Origin: Ashinkailepas kermadecensis | Lineage: Eukaryota > Arthropoda > Thecostraca > Neolepadidae | Length of the DNA stretch: 64,000 bases | Reading direction: 5' to 3' | Assembly (NCBI GenBank): GCA_034440615.1 | Contig: JAOTOM010005182.1 | Coordinates: forward strand, 372,001-436,000 | In this document: positions 11,601 to 22,654 of the stretch, piece after piece | How positions within the stretch are numbered: the first letter of the stretch is position 1 | Layout: every line of letters begins with the position of its first letter | Position numbers and translations under genes: made by a program | The notes under the pieces: model-generated | The model's input: the letters and a program-made list of their open reading frames with translations, nothing else | What the model was told of the DNA's origin: nothing | The model's database searches: none

Positions 11601-13086
11601 GCGGGTAATTACGATGCAGGTCGACAGGCAGTGCAGGCTTCACAACTTGAAACTTCAGAACTGTTCAACAATGTACATACAAGTCACTCAGTGTTCTGCC
11701 GCTGGACATCGAACGCTACAGGGAAATCTAACGCGGGGCAACCAACGGCTAAAGGAAGAAGTAGGGTACATTTGAACTGAATACAACCCGCGCACTTCAG
11801 GTAAGACGAGAGAGGAGCTTTTTCCTAGATTCAATTCCAGACATAGCATCTACCATACACGCTGCCTTCACTGAATCGCACGTGCTACCGGCCCCACCCG
11901 CAGTGCTCTATTAATGCTGTCCATATGTTCAGAAAATCCGGCCACAAGCAAATGTTTGTGCTCGGCGAGCTGGTTAATTAGATGAGGTGTCTCTTTCTGA
12001 ATGGCGCGTTATTAATCACGTTATAACATGATTTGTCTCCTGAGGCATATTCGGAATCGGCACCAACCGATCAGAAGGTCAACTACACCACATGAACGAC
12101 AGTGTTGAATGATCAGCTCGGAGGAAAGCTAAAGTACCATGCTGATTCTAAAATAACTTTTTTGTATGCGTCACTATCGCTCTGACCCTGGATAACACAA
12201 AAGATACAGTGTCGTGAAAATGATGGATGCAAAAATACAGAATGCCTGTTCGGCTGATGTTAGATAATTCATGATATAAAACTGTTGTACGTCTCAATCA
12301 CGTGTATTGGCGTCGCTGCGGTGAGGTACGGTGGGGGGGGGGGGCGTACGCTAAGCTTCGTAAAATGCAACGTTGTGTAACCTAGTCAATACCTACATCA
12401 ATATTTTGTTATTAATTATGCTATACTGGCACCTACCGAAGTAAGATTGTTATATTAAATCATGAATCGTTGCGAAATAGTTTACTATTTTAGAGCTGCT
12501 ATGATTGATGACAACGTATCTTATGGTGTTGCCATCACGGCAACTCTATATTCTTCCAATTATATTACATATGGGCGGACGCGCACCCAGACAGTTCGTA
12601 GGGAGGGTTCGGACCAAACATGTCATGGCTCAACACCTCTCGGTTGAGAGCCGGAGAATTCGCAAAGGGCAAAGTGCAATTTTGTGTCAGTGCTACGGGG
12701 AAAATGGGACAGTCCCAAACTGAACCCTCCCGCCTGCCCCTGCTCGGTGCGCCTCTGAATGCGGGCCAAGCAATGACATGCAGCGTCGAGAAAGGATAGG
12801 CCAGGGAGTAGCTAGGTGTCCTTAATGAGAAACTCGTGCCTATTGGATGTCAGACATGGCGTAATGTGAACAAGAATTAACGACGCATGCAACGGTGGTA
12901 TTGATTTGGCTGCTTTGCTTGAGTAACGCACGGTTTGACGAGAATTGCACATGCTAGAGGCCGGGCACCATTTTATCATTCATCGCACATCATCATGGGA
13001 AAATTGTTCCACTTGTGTGAACAACTTTCTCGCTGTTTTACAAAGCACACGATTACAAAAGCGAATGTGTGCTAGCCCTGAGAACA
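8604..13086. other. Long unique AT-leaning region, no gene recognised
   Basis: Over 4.4 kb I found no conserved domain, no tRNA and no substantial tandem array. Minor items are a palindromic E-box GTCACGTGAC at about 9510-9519, a C homopolymer at about 10684-10695, and a G homopolymer at about 12331-12343. The longest frames are about 100 codons without a recognisable motif. Introns of a gene whose exons lie elsewhere cannot be excluded. Confidence 0.4.
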
Positions 13087-13256
13087 TTATCAACTGGGTG
13101 AGACTGAATGGGCGGCACTATTATCAGCTGGGTGAGAGAGACTGAGTGGGCGGCACTATTATCAGCAGGGTGAGACTGAGTGGGCGGCACTATTATCAGC
13201 TGGGTGAGACTGAGTGGGCGGCACTATTATCAGCTGGGTGAGACTGAATGGACGGC
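13087..13256. repeat. 34-bp tandem repeat, 5 copies
   Basis: Units starting TTATCAGCTGGGTGAGACTG lie at 13087, 13121, 13159, 13193 and 13227. One interval is 38 bp because of an extra GAGA. The remainder of the unit is AGTGGGCGGCACTA. Confidence 0.93.
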
Positions 13257-13671
13257 ATCCAAACCGCTTCCAAACAACTATTAAAGTATAAAACACTGTA
13301 CTTGCTGTACACATACAGCTTCACCCTAGACCACAACAAATCACTCTTTAAACGGCCATATGACAAGGAAACGACGGAACACATTCCCCAGAAGCCGAAG
13401 TGTGGCATACCATTACACAATCGGTTGCACGAAGTTTTCCCAAGGTTCCCGTATCACGGAGACATGATCAAGCGTTCTAGTCTGAAACTGACCTTTTAAT
13501 TGCCTTCATCACTTGTGAAGCTCTGTGAGCAGAGCTCGTGTCTCTGCCTGACAACAGTGAACACGAAGGGACACACGTCCAGCAGACCAGCCGCTACAGA
13601 CTACTGCAAATCCTCAATCGTTGCTGAAGCAAGCAGCAACGTCACAGCTTGAGATGTTAGCTCCCGCTTGC
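13257..13671. other. Unique spacer between two arrays
   Basis: No gene or repeat was recognised. A plus-strand frame of about 80 codons (13248-13499) has no identifiable domain. Confidence 0.4.
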
Positions 13672-13927
13672 AAACGACACCAGCAATGCCAAGTCAGAGG
13701 TAGCCAGCAGTAGCCCGGTGTCAAACGACACCAGCAATGCCAAGTCAGAGGTAGCCAGCAGTAGCCCGGTGTCAAACGACACCAGCAATGCCAAGTCAGA
13801 GGTAGACAGCAGTAGCCCGGTGTCAAACGACACCAGCAATGCCAAGTCAGAGGTAGACAGCAGTAGCCCGGTGTCAAACGACACCAGCAATGCCAAGTCA
13901 GAGGTAGACAGCAGTAGCCCGGTGTCA
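13672..13927. repeat. 51-bp tandem repeat, 5 copies
   Basis: The unit contains AACGACACCAGCAATGCC, AAGTCAGAGGTAGCC or GTAGAC, and AGCAGTAGCCCGGTGTC. The period of 51 is divisible by three, so a plus-strand frame reads a 17-residue Ser/Asn/Asp-rich repeat (SNDTSNAKSEVASSSPV). A stop lies just upstream in the same frame and the frame ends about 30 bp beyond the array. I therefore treat it as non-coding. Confidence 0.92.
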
Positions 13928-15156
13928 TGGAGAATTGCTTTCAAGAATCGAGCATAGGTGACTGCAAGTAGAAATACACTTTTACGACATACGTGACAAA
14001 TCAGTCGGCATTCATTTCATGTGTAAAATATAATTATGGCATCAAGACTTAGCGTGCTGATGCAATCCGGCATGCGGGATCGCAACGCAGCAGCACACGG
14101 TAGAACGTCACCTCTGAAGACGCCAGTGGTTTCCCCAGACGTAATCCGAGCAGTGGAGCTGCTCTCCGTAGTCTCATTTGACAGCAACAATGCCGTCCAG
14201 TCGTTACCGTCGACGTTTCACCTCCGTTTCCCGCCAAACCAAGTAGCATCGTTGCACTGGCGCAGAATATTGCTGCTCGTTCTGTGACGGCCGATCGATC
14301 ACTAGAAATGACCCCCATTTTGGAGGCCGAAATCGATTGACTGACGAAGCTTGACCTAAATAGAGTTCTTATCTAGTATCGATAACCGCAGTAAAAAAAA
14401 CTTATTACATTTTCTACTCAAGCTGACCTTTAAAATTGAACTTAGGAACATGTTTAGCTTTTTTCCTCAACTGATACATGATACAGGCATGATACTGATA
14501 CAGGCATTGCTCTTTAGATGAGCACCCAAAGACTTGTCGATGATCTGACGGCATCGTCAGGTTATCGACGTGGCCCCTGTTGATGATCTTCAAGACCTTC
14601 CTTTACATTTACGACTGCCTGCTACTATTTACTCATATGGCTTCACTGAAGCGAGCTTGGCTTAATTTTTGAACCAATTTGATTTGAAAACTACAAATCA
14701 ACGTTATATAACTAATATATCAATAAAGGATACAGCTACATAGAAGCACCGAAAAGTAACCCGGAGTTAATTATATCGACAACCTCGGCACCACCGTATT
14801 CAGTATTAGAGTTGAGTTAGCTGGAGTTGAGTGATTCCGGAGTGACTCTTCTTTTGTACTTGAAGGAGTTGAAGTTGGAGTCCTTCTACGCACACCCTAT
14901 CGCAGTTGGAACAACTCCACTTTGTTGTTGTATAAGAATTAGAGTGAACTATTTAACTTCTCAAAATATTTTGCAACCTGCAATAAAGCGGTCAGCGTAT
15001 AATAATTCAATTCCAAGCAGGGATGACATACCACTGAACTGCCTTCGGTATCTCCGGAGCAGAGGTACCGATACGATGCATGCATGATGCCTGAAGCTCG
15101 CGCTAGTCACACGTGACCGACAGCCGGAAGCTCGTGATATCGTCAGTGAGTGCGGA
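13928..15156. other. Unique sequence, no gene recognised
   Basis: Short open frames without conserved motifs. Near 14805-14890 there is a loose run of GAGTTGAGT-like words, too irregular to call an array. Confidence 0.4.
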
Positions 15157-15615
15157 GTGCTCGGATCGTTGATGTGGTGCGGTGGTGTAGGAAGAAAATC
15201 GTCCTTCTGGGTGTTTTTTAAAGCTGAGCCAGAGGATGTGGTGGATCCCGTCACCAATGATGACACAGCCAGTGATACTGGTTCTGCCAGTGAGGGTTCC
15301 GCGGTAATGAAGCCTTCATTCTTTGTGTTGCAAACAGGAAGAATGAGGATGATATCACGAGCTACACGTGGAAGAAGTACAGGACTGTCATCCGGGGAAG
15401 GGAATCAGCGACGCTAAACTTTATACTTCGTGTGCGACGTAAACATCTGACAGAACTGATAGATCACAAGTAAAACTACAGTCGTGTTCGCCAAATCCAA
15501 GGCGAGCTAAGCGCGCCAAAGATCCGCAGTTGTATGAAGCAATATCGTTGTTCATCTGCTTCGACCAGCTTCCGGTCCAGAGATCACATCATTGGCCTTC
15601 AGAAGCCTGCTCCAG
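15157..15615 (+). pseudogene. Decayed ZBED/hAT-like transposase N-terminal fragment (tentative)
   Basis: Four short peptides occur in the expected order of a BED-finger hAT transposase, but in different frames. RKSSFWVFFKAE at about 15190 resembles the W..F start of a BED finger. TLNFILRVRRKHLTELI at about 15420 resembles its L..HLRRKH end. DPQLYEAISLFICFDQLPV at about 15521-15580 resembles the helix after the finger (ai..fi..D..P). FRSLLQ at about 15598-15615 resembles the following GFR.Ll. Frames change three times and stops intervene, so any gene is dead. A good splice donor (CTCCAG/GTAAGA) follows at 15616. Each match is weak; only the ordered set is suggestive. Confidence 0.33.
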
Positions 15616-16027
15616 GTAAGACATTCCAGGAATGTTTCTGTTCGTTAGCATGTTAACAGATACTCGTGTTCCCAGTTCACCGGTGCCAAGCATGCCGGTT
15701 AACTTACATGAAGGTGAAAATATTTTTTATTCAATAAATACACTGTCGCTTTGGTCGCCTTTCGCTGATTCATTAGCGAGTTGAATACAGAGCGTGTTAG
15801 CTTAGTTGGTTTAAGGTTACATTCCTGGCCCAGTAGGTATTTCGATATTTCCATATTTCCATTGAACATTGAACCTGATTCAATGGGGTCGGGTTGCGCT
15901 ATTTCTATGTTTGATGTTATTCAATACACATCAGTTGTTCGGAAGTATAATTACGTCGCTACTCCTAGATAAACCCGTGGATGACCTGTCGGTAAATAGT
16001 GACCTTGAAATTCGTGATGTTTTTTTA
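15616..16027. other. Unique sequence before the SINE
   Basis: No gene was recognised. TTAGCTTAGTTGG near 15800 resembles a tRNA A box but has no correctly spaced B box. Confidence 0.4.
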
Positions 16028-16355
16028 AGGTAGCTCAGTTGGTTAGAGCGCCGGCCTACAATCGTCTCCCCCGTCCTGGCAAGACAGGGTTCGAGTCGCT
16101 TCGCGCGCTCGCATTTAGACCCCGGCTGGGAGGGTCAGTCGGCAGCTGGCTCGATAAGGCCGGGGACGAGCTACCGGGCGGCCGTGTCGGTGCATTGACG
16201 GCACGTTCAACTTTCGGTCAAAATTATGCCGTTGAACTGAAATTCATGGGTCGGGTGGTGGGGCCAGGGTTCACGCAACAAGCCTTGCTTGGCAATAGGA
16301 CCCTGGTTCATAAAGCCACCCCAGCAAGAACTCGGATTAAATTTATTTTAAAAAA
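16028..16355 (+). mobile_element. tRNA-derived SINE, family A copy 1
   Basis: A polymerase III A box (TAGCTCAGTTGG, 16031-16042, within a tRNA-like TAGCTCAGTTGGTTAGAGCG) is followed by a B box (GGTTCGAGTC, 16088-16097). The body then carries GAGGGTCAGTCGGCAGCTGG, AAGGCCGGGGACGAG, GTGTCGGTGCATTGACGGC, AACAAGCCTTGCTTGGC and AAAGCCACC. It ends in an AT-rich stretch containing AAAAAAA. The same body segments recur at 42186-42443 and 43300-43535, which shows this is a dispersed family and not a tRNA gene. The source tRNA is not identifiable. Confidence 0.75.
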
Positions 16356-16637
16356 AGAAGGAAACTATAAGATCTACATTAAAAAGGTAGTAATGTTTTT
16401 TCTTAGAAAAACGTTTTCCAATCTTATGTCGGTATGTCATTGTTCTACCTCATACAGCTTTCCAATGGATGAAAGCTTACACGAAATCCGTCCTACCCAG
16501 AAATCGCAAAATGGCAAAAAGGCATGAAGAGCGGACGGCCATATATGATATTTATAAGAACGAATTTTTTCCCTTGGCCAGCGAAATCATGCCCACTTTG
16601 ATTTCCGCCGTCAAATTTGTCAATTTCGATGGGCTAG

Positions 16638-16685
16638 AGGTCACGGGAGGTGACGACGTCACGAGGTGATGAGGTCACGAGGTCA
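16638..16685 (+). promoter_or_regulatory. Cluster of AGGTCA-type half-sites, including a DR2
   Basis: AGGTCA occurs at 16638, 16672 and 16680 and AGGTGA at 16648 and 16664, with GACGTCA between. The pair at 16672-16685 is a direct repeat with a two-base spacer, the DR2 layout used by some nuclear receptors. Five half-sites in 48 bp may equally be a small degenerate repeat. No promoter is identifiable nearby. Confidence 0.3.
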
Positions 16686-16744
16686 AATATAGGAAATACT
16701 GATATTTCATTTCGGGAATCTTTCAGTTGATCCTTTTTCTTCTG

Positions 16745-17072
<328 letters not shown>

Positions 17073-17088
17073 TTAGGGTGGTCCACAA
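17073..17088 (+). repeat. Left terminal inverted repeat of the DNA transposon
   Basis: TTAGGGTGGTCCACAA is a perfect inverted match to 19994-20009. The flanking base to the left is the end of the (TA)n tract. Confidence 0.9.
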
Positions 17089-17332
17089 GGTAGGGGGATA
17101 CATTTTTTTCGGAATTTCTTTTCTCCCCGGGCGGTTCTATGTGGCACTTGGAGGGAAACTTTCGCGTGTAAAGTTTTAGCTTGATATAATAATATTTAGG
17201 GGTGGCGCAAGACGTGTGAAGTTTATACTCTGACAGCGTATGTGTCCCCCCCCCCCCGGCAAGGTGACAGTGCTGGTGACACCCTCTGGGTATTAGCCGC
17301 CCGAAGACGGGGGTATCATGCTTGCGAGGCTC

Positions 17333-19563
17333 TCACTGTAGCCCAGTCGTCAGAGACGCCTTCGAAGCCACCGGGAACCGCTTGCGGTGCTCCGCCACGA
17401 CACCGAGCAAGAACTGGAGCTGCTCGTCCTTCTTCGTGTGACTCCCGTTGAACTCCTAAATGAGGGCGACGCTGCGCTCGGCGTGGTCGTTAACCACCGG
17501 GATGTTTGTTACCCTCTCCTTCGCCTTCTTGTACTCCGGATGATGTTTCCATTCATCAGGAGGGAGACCGAGGAATGAGGGGTTGACGCCAAGGTGCCGG
17601 AAAAACTCTCTTGCCCTGGGCGTCGCAAGCGTCTCCAACTTCGGCGGAGCAGACCCTTTCTTCAGATGAATCCTCTTGAGGACGTCCTCATCTCCATCAT
17701 CCTCGTCGTCATCTCCCTCCATCGCCACAGCCATGGCCTGCTTCGTCTCCGCGGGAACCTTGGGATCAAACAGGGCCAGCCCCACGAGGTGTTCAGAGAG
17801 ATACCACAGGTGGTTCTCCAGCTTCCCTGCCGCCGCCTGCCCCACCTTAGGGTTGTAGTAGATCCCGGAGCTTCTCCAGGACGTCCAAGTCTGTCCGAGG
17901 AGTTGCGGCTGCGTCCGTCGCTCCGAACCACGGCTTCATGTAGACGAGGACCGCGAACGTGCTCACTTCTGTGACGCACTTCAAATCCCGCTTCGTCAGC
18001 GAAAGCTGCCCACGGAACAACCAGATCTTCAACGAGTAGATGACTTTCGACATCCATCTAGCATGGTGGAAAGCTCCTGTCTGCTTGAACGTAAAGCGCG
18101 GCACCGTTCCACCAAGGAAGATAACCACAAGCTCCAGGTACTCCCGGTAGTCGTCGCGGAACATTCTGACGGACATCTTGGAGAGGGCAAAGTCGAGCAG
18201 TTCATTCCTCTCACCCTCGAGGAGAGGACGGATCTCTGGGGTATCCCATCCCGTCTGGAAGTCCCCTCTGTCCATGTCATTCCACTGCTTCTGGAACCGG
18301 CGGAACAAACAGACATCCGGACCTGACGAACTTCCCGCCAGCGTCTCAAAGACAGCTTTCAACGTAAGCTCGTACACGTGGTGTCGATAGGCCAAGTTTA
18401 GGAGGGTGCGGCCGAGCTTCTGCTCCAACAAGTGGGTCGGTCCCGACAGGCGGCCAGAGTTGGACGCCGTGGTGTCGAAGGAGAGACCCACAACCTTTCT
18501 GCAAGGTTTCATTCATCCAGCAGCGCATACACAGCAGCGGCTTGGTTCTCCCCGGAGCCGGAAGCCAGCTGTGGCACCCCAAGGAGCTGCGTTTTGCCAC
18601 TGGTAAGGGCCGTAACCAGGACGGGCAGTCGCTCTGATTTTTTCGTTGAGTCCTGAAAAGGCCGAGTTTGCCATCCCGTGACGACACAGGTTCCCATCTC
18701 CTTGAACGCGTTCTTGAACGCCGTCCACTCCTGCGGTTCCGCACCCGATGCCGCTTCACGCTGGAACGGCTGATGTTCATCTCAACCGGGTCATGTCCTA
18801 GGGTCTTGGCCGTCGCCGCCACGAGGAAAACACCATCCCGGTCCGTACTTCGGGTGCGGTCGAGAGCGGAAGTCAATTCAGGAGTCCACACGTTCTTGGG
18901 CCTCGAACGCTTCGGTGGGCTGACTCCAGGGACTCCTCCAACAGCGCCCAGTAGTTCCTCCTGGGTGCTCTCCTCGGAATCGGAGAAGGCCGTTGAGACA
19001 GAGGAAGACGAGGACAACTCCACTCTGCTCGACGATGCCTCAGCTTGGTCCTTCTCCTTCTCCCTTTGTTTCAGACCCACTTCCTTCCTCTTCAGTGATC
19101 GGACCTCCTTCTTAGCCAGGCTCTCGTCCGCGGAACCCATGGTGCCTCGCCGTCCCGGCTCGCGTTGCGCAAAGAGGAAGTCCCTGTCTTCCTGAATCGT
19201 GATCATGCAGAGGGCATCGGCGTGAGCAACGTCGAAAAGGTTCTTCATCTCGATGGAGAACCTCTACTCGTTCTCCTCCTGCTTCATCGAACGCCGCCCT
19301 TCTCTCTTCTTCAGCCTTCACCAGCGGTCATGCTGCGCAATAATCTTGGCTTGCATCTTGTCTGGGCGTTGCGTAGGGATCCTTGCCCTCGCCCAGAAGG
19401 CCACCAACTCCTTCACTACTACATGTGCGCTTTCGTTCTTCTGCTTTCCAAGATCCAGGTGGTGGTTGAGGAAAACATACAACACTTGCCCAGAGGACGG
19501 CAACTTTGAGCCAAGGAGACGTTCCTCACGTTTCAACAGATATAAACCACGTTTCGAAGTCAT
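17333..19563 (-). pseudogene. Broken transposase-like gene of the 17-20 kb transposon
   Basis: Reconstructing the frames shows one protein of roughly 740 residues broken by three frameshifts (near 18660, 18515 and 17850) and three in-frame stops (19318-19320, 19264-19266, 17456-17458). The start is the Met at 19563 (MTSKRGLYLLKREERLL). Then come FWARARIPTQ, a charged stretch, LFDVAHADALCMI and FLFAQREPGRRGTMG, a Ser/Glu-rich linker, and RDGKL. Next are LPVLVTALTSGKTQLLGVPQ, SFDTTASNSGRLSGP, LAYRHHVYELTLK, AFHHARWMSKVIYSLKIWLF and, near the end, VVNDHAERSVALI. The Asp in DTTASN, the RHH..EL block and the Glu in AER are plausible catalytic-core positions of an RNase H-fold transposase. From memory, this order matches an uncharacterised family abundant in invertebrate genomes. 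Its superfamily (hAT-like or other) is uncertain. Confidence 0.72.
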
Positions 19564-19667
19564 CCTGAAAAGTCAACCTGAACCACTGAACACTGAGAAG
19601 TGAACCTGAAACACAACAAAGTGGCACGGAGTGTGCACACAAAGTGTACACAAAGTTGCACACAAAG

Positions 19668-19718
19668 TGAGTGCAATGCACGTAACTGATGGTCCATCAG
19701 TTCCGTGCATTGCACTCA
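19668..19718. repeat. 51-bp near-perfect palindrome
   Basis: The left arm 19668-19692 (TGAGTGCAATGCACGTAACT then GATGG) pairs with the right arm 19694-19718 at 24 of 25 positions around a single central T. It lies upstream of the transposase start inside the transposon. It could be a fold-back insertion, a transposase-binding site or a cruciform-prone relic. Confidence 0.9.
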
Positions 19719-19993
19719 ATAGATGGCGTTAGGATAGCTGTTAGTCCGATTGCCCAGTAAAGGCCTCCATCGCACTGTTACTTCGGATTATGCGGAGCCT
19801 GGCGTTCCGCTCACCCAATAGATGGCGCCACAAGCATATTCACAGGAATAATATATTATTGCATTCCGAAGCAAAACAGCCGAAACTTCAATCGTAAATG
19901 TTGTCAAATTTTGATGACATTTTGCTGGGAGTGTTTTCTCCCGGAACGACACCAGAAAAAGTCCGGGGAGCAAAAAAATTGAACAGTTGATTT

Positions 19994-20005
19994 TTGTGGA
20001 CCACC

Positions 20006-20009
<4 letters not shown>
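19994..20009 (-). repeat. Right terminal inverted repeat of the DNA transposon
   Basis: TTGTGGACCACCCTAA is the exact reverse complement of 17073-17088. It is followed immediately by (TA)n from 20010. Confidence 0.9.
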
Positions 20010-20212
<203 letters not shown>

Positions 20213-21230
20213 TTTGCCACCCTTTCCGCTTATTATTGATGGGATATCCATCTTCCCATGTTATTTGACTTAAAAACAATGCCGGAGGCTATAGCTCAAA
20301 AACAGTTAGCCGAATCGGGCAGAAATTTGCACAGCCGTATTCAGAGCTAGACTACCCTGTAAGCAAATTTTGGCCTCAATAAACAATTATGGGGTGAATT
20401 GCATTGGTCGATCTGTCGTGGAACGCACCACCTATCTTTGAAATCTGGTGACTTAGGAACGATATTGGTTGGTAAAGCCCCTTCCACGGAAACACTAATT
20501 TGTCTCCAATTATTTGAATAAAAGCAATAAAATGTACCCTTTGAAAACAAATGTTGAACAAAATTGTGGGACTTGGCGAAATAGAGAAGCGTGGGCCCCT
20601 CCAATTCCGTTTTCCCCTTGACGCAAATCCTAGGCACGCAGCTGACCCGAAAAAAGATCCAACCAAATCCGACCCGGTCCGATCAGTACACTTGGCAAAC
20701 CTGAACTTCTTGGCTGCAGTGCTCAAGTTCTTAGTTCTTCATTCATAGCTAGACTGCTCTTTTAATTTCGATTTTTTTCTTTCCTATCAGCTTTCATCGC
20801 AATGTTTATTTTGATTCTTTGTTGCAAAATGGGTTGAACGTGGAACCTTAACCAGTGCCGACGCAACCGACGCGGCCGAAGTTCCGCTGGTCATGTGACC
20901 AGGTCATGCCACGTGACCTGCGTGCCCCAGGGGCCGGTCGGTCGGTCGGCCTAATGACAGTATTGTAGAAAATGCCAGACTCAGCATGTGTGCGGCATTA
21001 ACTGAGCGGGAACCTGTGGACAGAAAAGACCTTGACACATCGTGCCACTTCAGCTACGTCGCGACAGTTATGCAAGCTTAGAGTAGTAGTGCATGTCCCG
21101 GGGGCTGCTAGGAGGTCCCCACTCGACGGGCTGCTAAGAAATCCATACCCGACCGGCAGCTAAGAGGTCCATACCCGACGTTCTGTTAAGAGAGCCCAGT
21201 TGTGGTGGATTCACAGGTGTTCCGCCCTCA
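20213..21230. other. Unique sequence, no gene recognised
   Basis: Minus-strand frames of about 100 codons at 20347-20726 have no recognisable domain. The sequence immediately beyond the microsatellite (GTTTGCCACCCTTT) faintly resembles the neighbouring TIR but has no inverted partner that I can find. Confidence 0.4.
20888..20925 (+). promoter_or_regulatory. E-box/M-box cluster
   Basis: CTGGTCATGTGACCAG is a near-perfect 16-bp palindrome centred on a TCATGTGA M-box-type site. CCACGTGACC, a CACGTG E-box, follows within 20 bases. bHLH-ZIP factors bind such motifs in animals. No transcription unit is identifiable nearby, so function is only a possibility. Confidence 0.25.
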
Positions 21231-21440
21231 GTGATGCCCGATCTGTGGTCCCCGAGCTGTGATCCCCGAGTTGTGATCCCCGGGTTGTGATCCTCGAGCT
21301 GCGATCCCCGATATGTGATCCCCGAGCTGTGATCCCCGATCTGTGATGCCTGATCTGTGATGCCCGATCTGTGATGCCCGAGCTGTGATCTCCGAGTTGT
21401 GATCGTCGAGCTGCTCTCCTCGATCTGCAATCCCCGATCT
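21231..21440. repeat. 14-bp minisatellite (GTGATCCCCGAGCT)n, about 15 copies
   Basis: Units alternate between GATCCCCGAGCTGT, GATCCCCGATCTGT and GATGCCCGATCTGT types. The array frays into GATCGTCGAGCTGC at its right end. A related fragment (GTGATCCCGATCTTATACCT) recurs just beyond it at 21486-21505. Confidence 0.92.
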
Positions 21441-22654
21441 TGTACCTGCAGCCACGGAGACATATGCTCAACACCCCGCCCTCTGTGATCCCGATCTTAT
21501 ACCTGCAGCTACGGAGCCATATAGCCAACACCTTGCCGTCGTTCGTCTATCGTCGTTAAAGGCGTATTATACTGGTTTGTGCATCTGTTTTTGCATGCAA
21601 CAACTCGTTCTGCTCGTTCTTATCTTACTTAGTATTTACCTGGGGTAAATAATTATACCCCTTTGTGGACACACCATGCAAATAACCCCACATGCGTGTT
21701 GCGTGCGCCAACAAACCTGCCTTAGCATTCTCAAGTCCATGCATCCAGAAGTCACGAAGTTGGTGAGAGACATATTGAGTTGGTGTACGCACACGTTCAT
21801 ATAGAATTTGAAAGGCAACTTCCCTGAGCATTATAGCCCTTTGTTGTCTTAGAGAACCAGCGCAGCCTTGCAGTATGACGAGAAACTAAAGCAGGGGGTA
21901 GCACGCCTAGGGATGAAGAGACCGGCCACTAACGGCAAGACAGTGGATTTGCCAGGTAGAAGACTATCTGTTGACACGGACCGCTCGAGCAAATGTCGTG
22001 ATGAATGTACGTCAGTACAAAGTCAACCAAGCATACACTTCGAGCAAGGGGAAAATAAATAACTTGAAAGTAATCAAAATTGTATATTATTATCCGGGCT
22101 TTACCACATGCCCCACTATAATAATTCCTCTAGAGTATAATGAAACTCGCACAGATTCAGTCCAATTGAAAAACACTTGCTAAGATTACTGTTTGCGCTG
22201 AAATCTACTAATAATGTGATGAACGATAACTAAATTGCGTAGTTTGAGTAGTTTGCAACTAATTATCAATTTTTTATCAGCCTTGACGTCGGCCATACAA
22301 CCTTTGCATGACAAAATGGCTTCATGCTGCGGTGGGCCTTCACTTCACGGATCACCTGGCCGCAAGTCGTTCCACGATTTGTCACTTGTGCGCCACTGAT
22401 GGATAAGCTAATTATTCTGCATCCCAAGTTTGGCACTTCAACTTAGCCGATGCACGTGACGTCATGAGACGAAGGTCAGAACAAATAATTATATCACGTT
22501 AAACGTGGCTTTCCAGACTTATATTTATGAAGAATAGATGAATTGAAATAATATCTAAGCAATTTCAATTCATACGAAAGCAACCGTATCCCATAGCAAA
22601 ACAGTCCACAGGCCTCACCATGTCTGACTGAAGTCCTCAGCCAGCTAATTGTCG
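21441..22654. other. Unique AT-rich sequence
   Basis: No gene, RNA or repeat was recognised apart from the fading edge of the 14-bp array. Confidence 0.4.

Larger units (their letters stand above)
17073..20009 (-). mobile_element. Non-autonomous (decayed) DNA transposon, 2.94 kb, 16-bp TIRs
   Basis: The left end TTAGGGTGGTCCACAA (17073-17088) is the exact reverse complement of the right end TTGTGGACCACCCTAA (19994-20009). Both ends sit in (TA)n, so a TA-type target duplication is likely but its length cannot be read. The interior holds one degenerate protein gene on the minus strand (17333-19563) with transposase-like features. Subterminal sequences also partly match: TTTTTTTCGGAATTTC and CTCCCCGGGCGG on the left, an A/T run and CCGGGGAG on the right. 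Within the right subterminal region lies a 51-bp palindrome. Gene, TIRs and insertion context together make a single old insertion the simplest reading. Confidence 0.85.

Noticed and set aside
13718..13957. Serine-rich repeat protein
   Set aside because: The frame is bounded by stops just outside the 51-bp array and has no flanking coding signal.
16028..16105. Functional tRNA gene
   Set aside because: A and B boxes are present, but the anticodon arm and acceptor stem do not fold, and the body matches two other dispersed copies, so it is a SINE.
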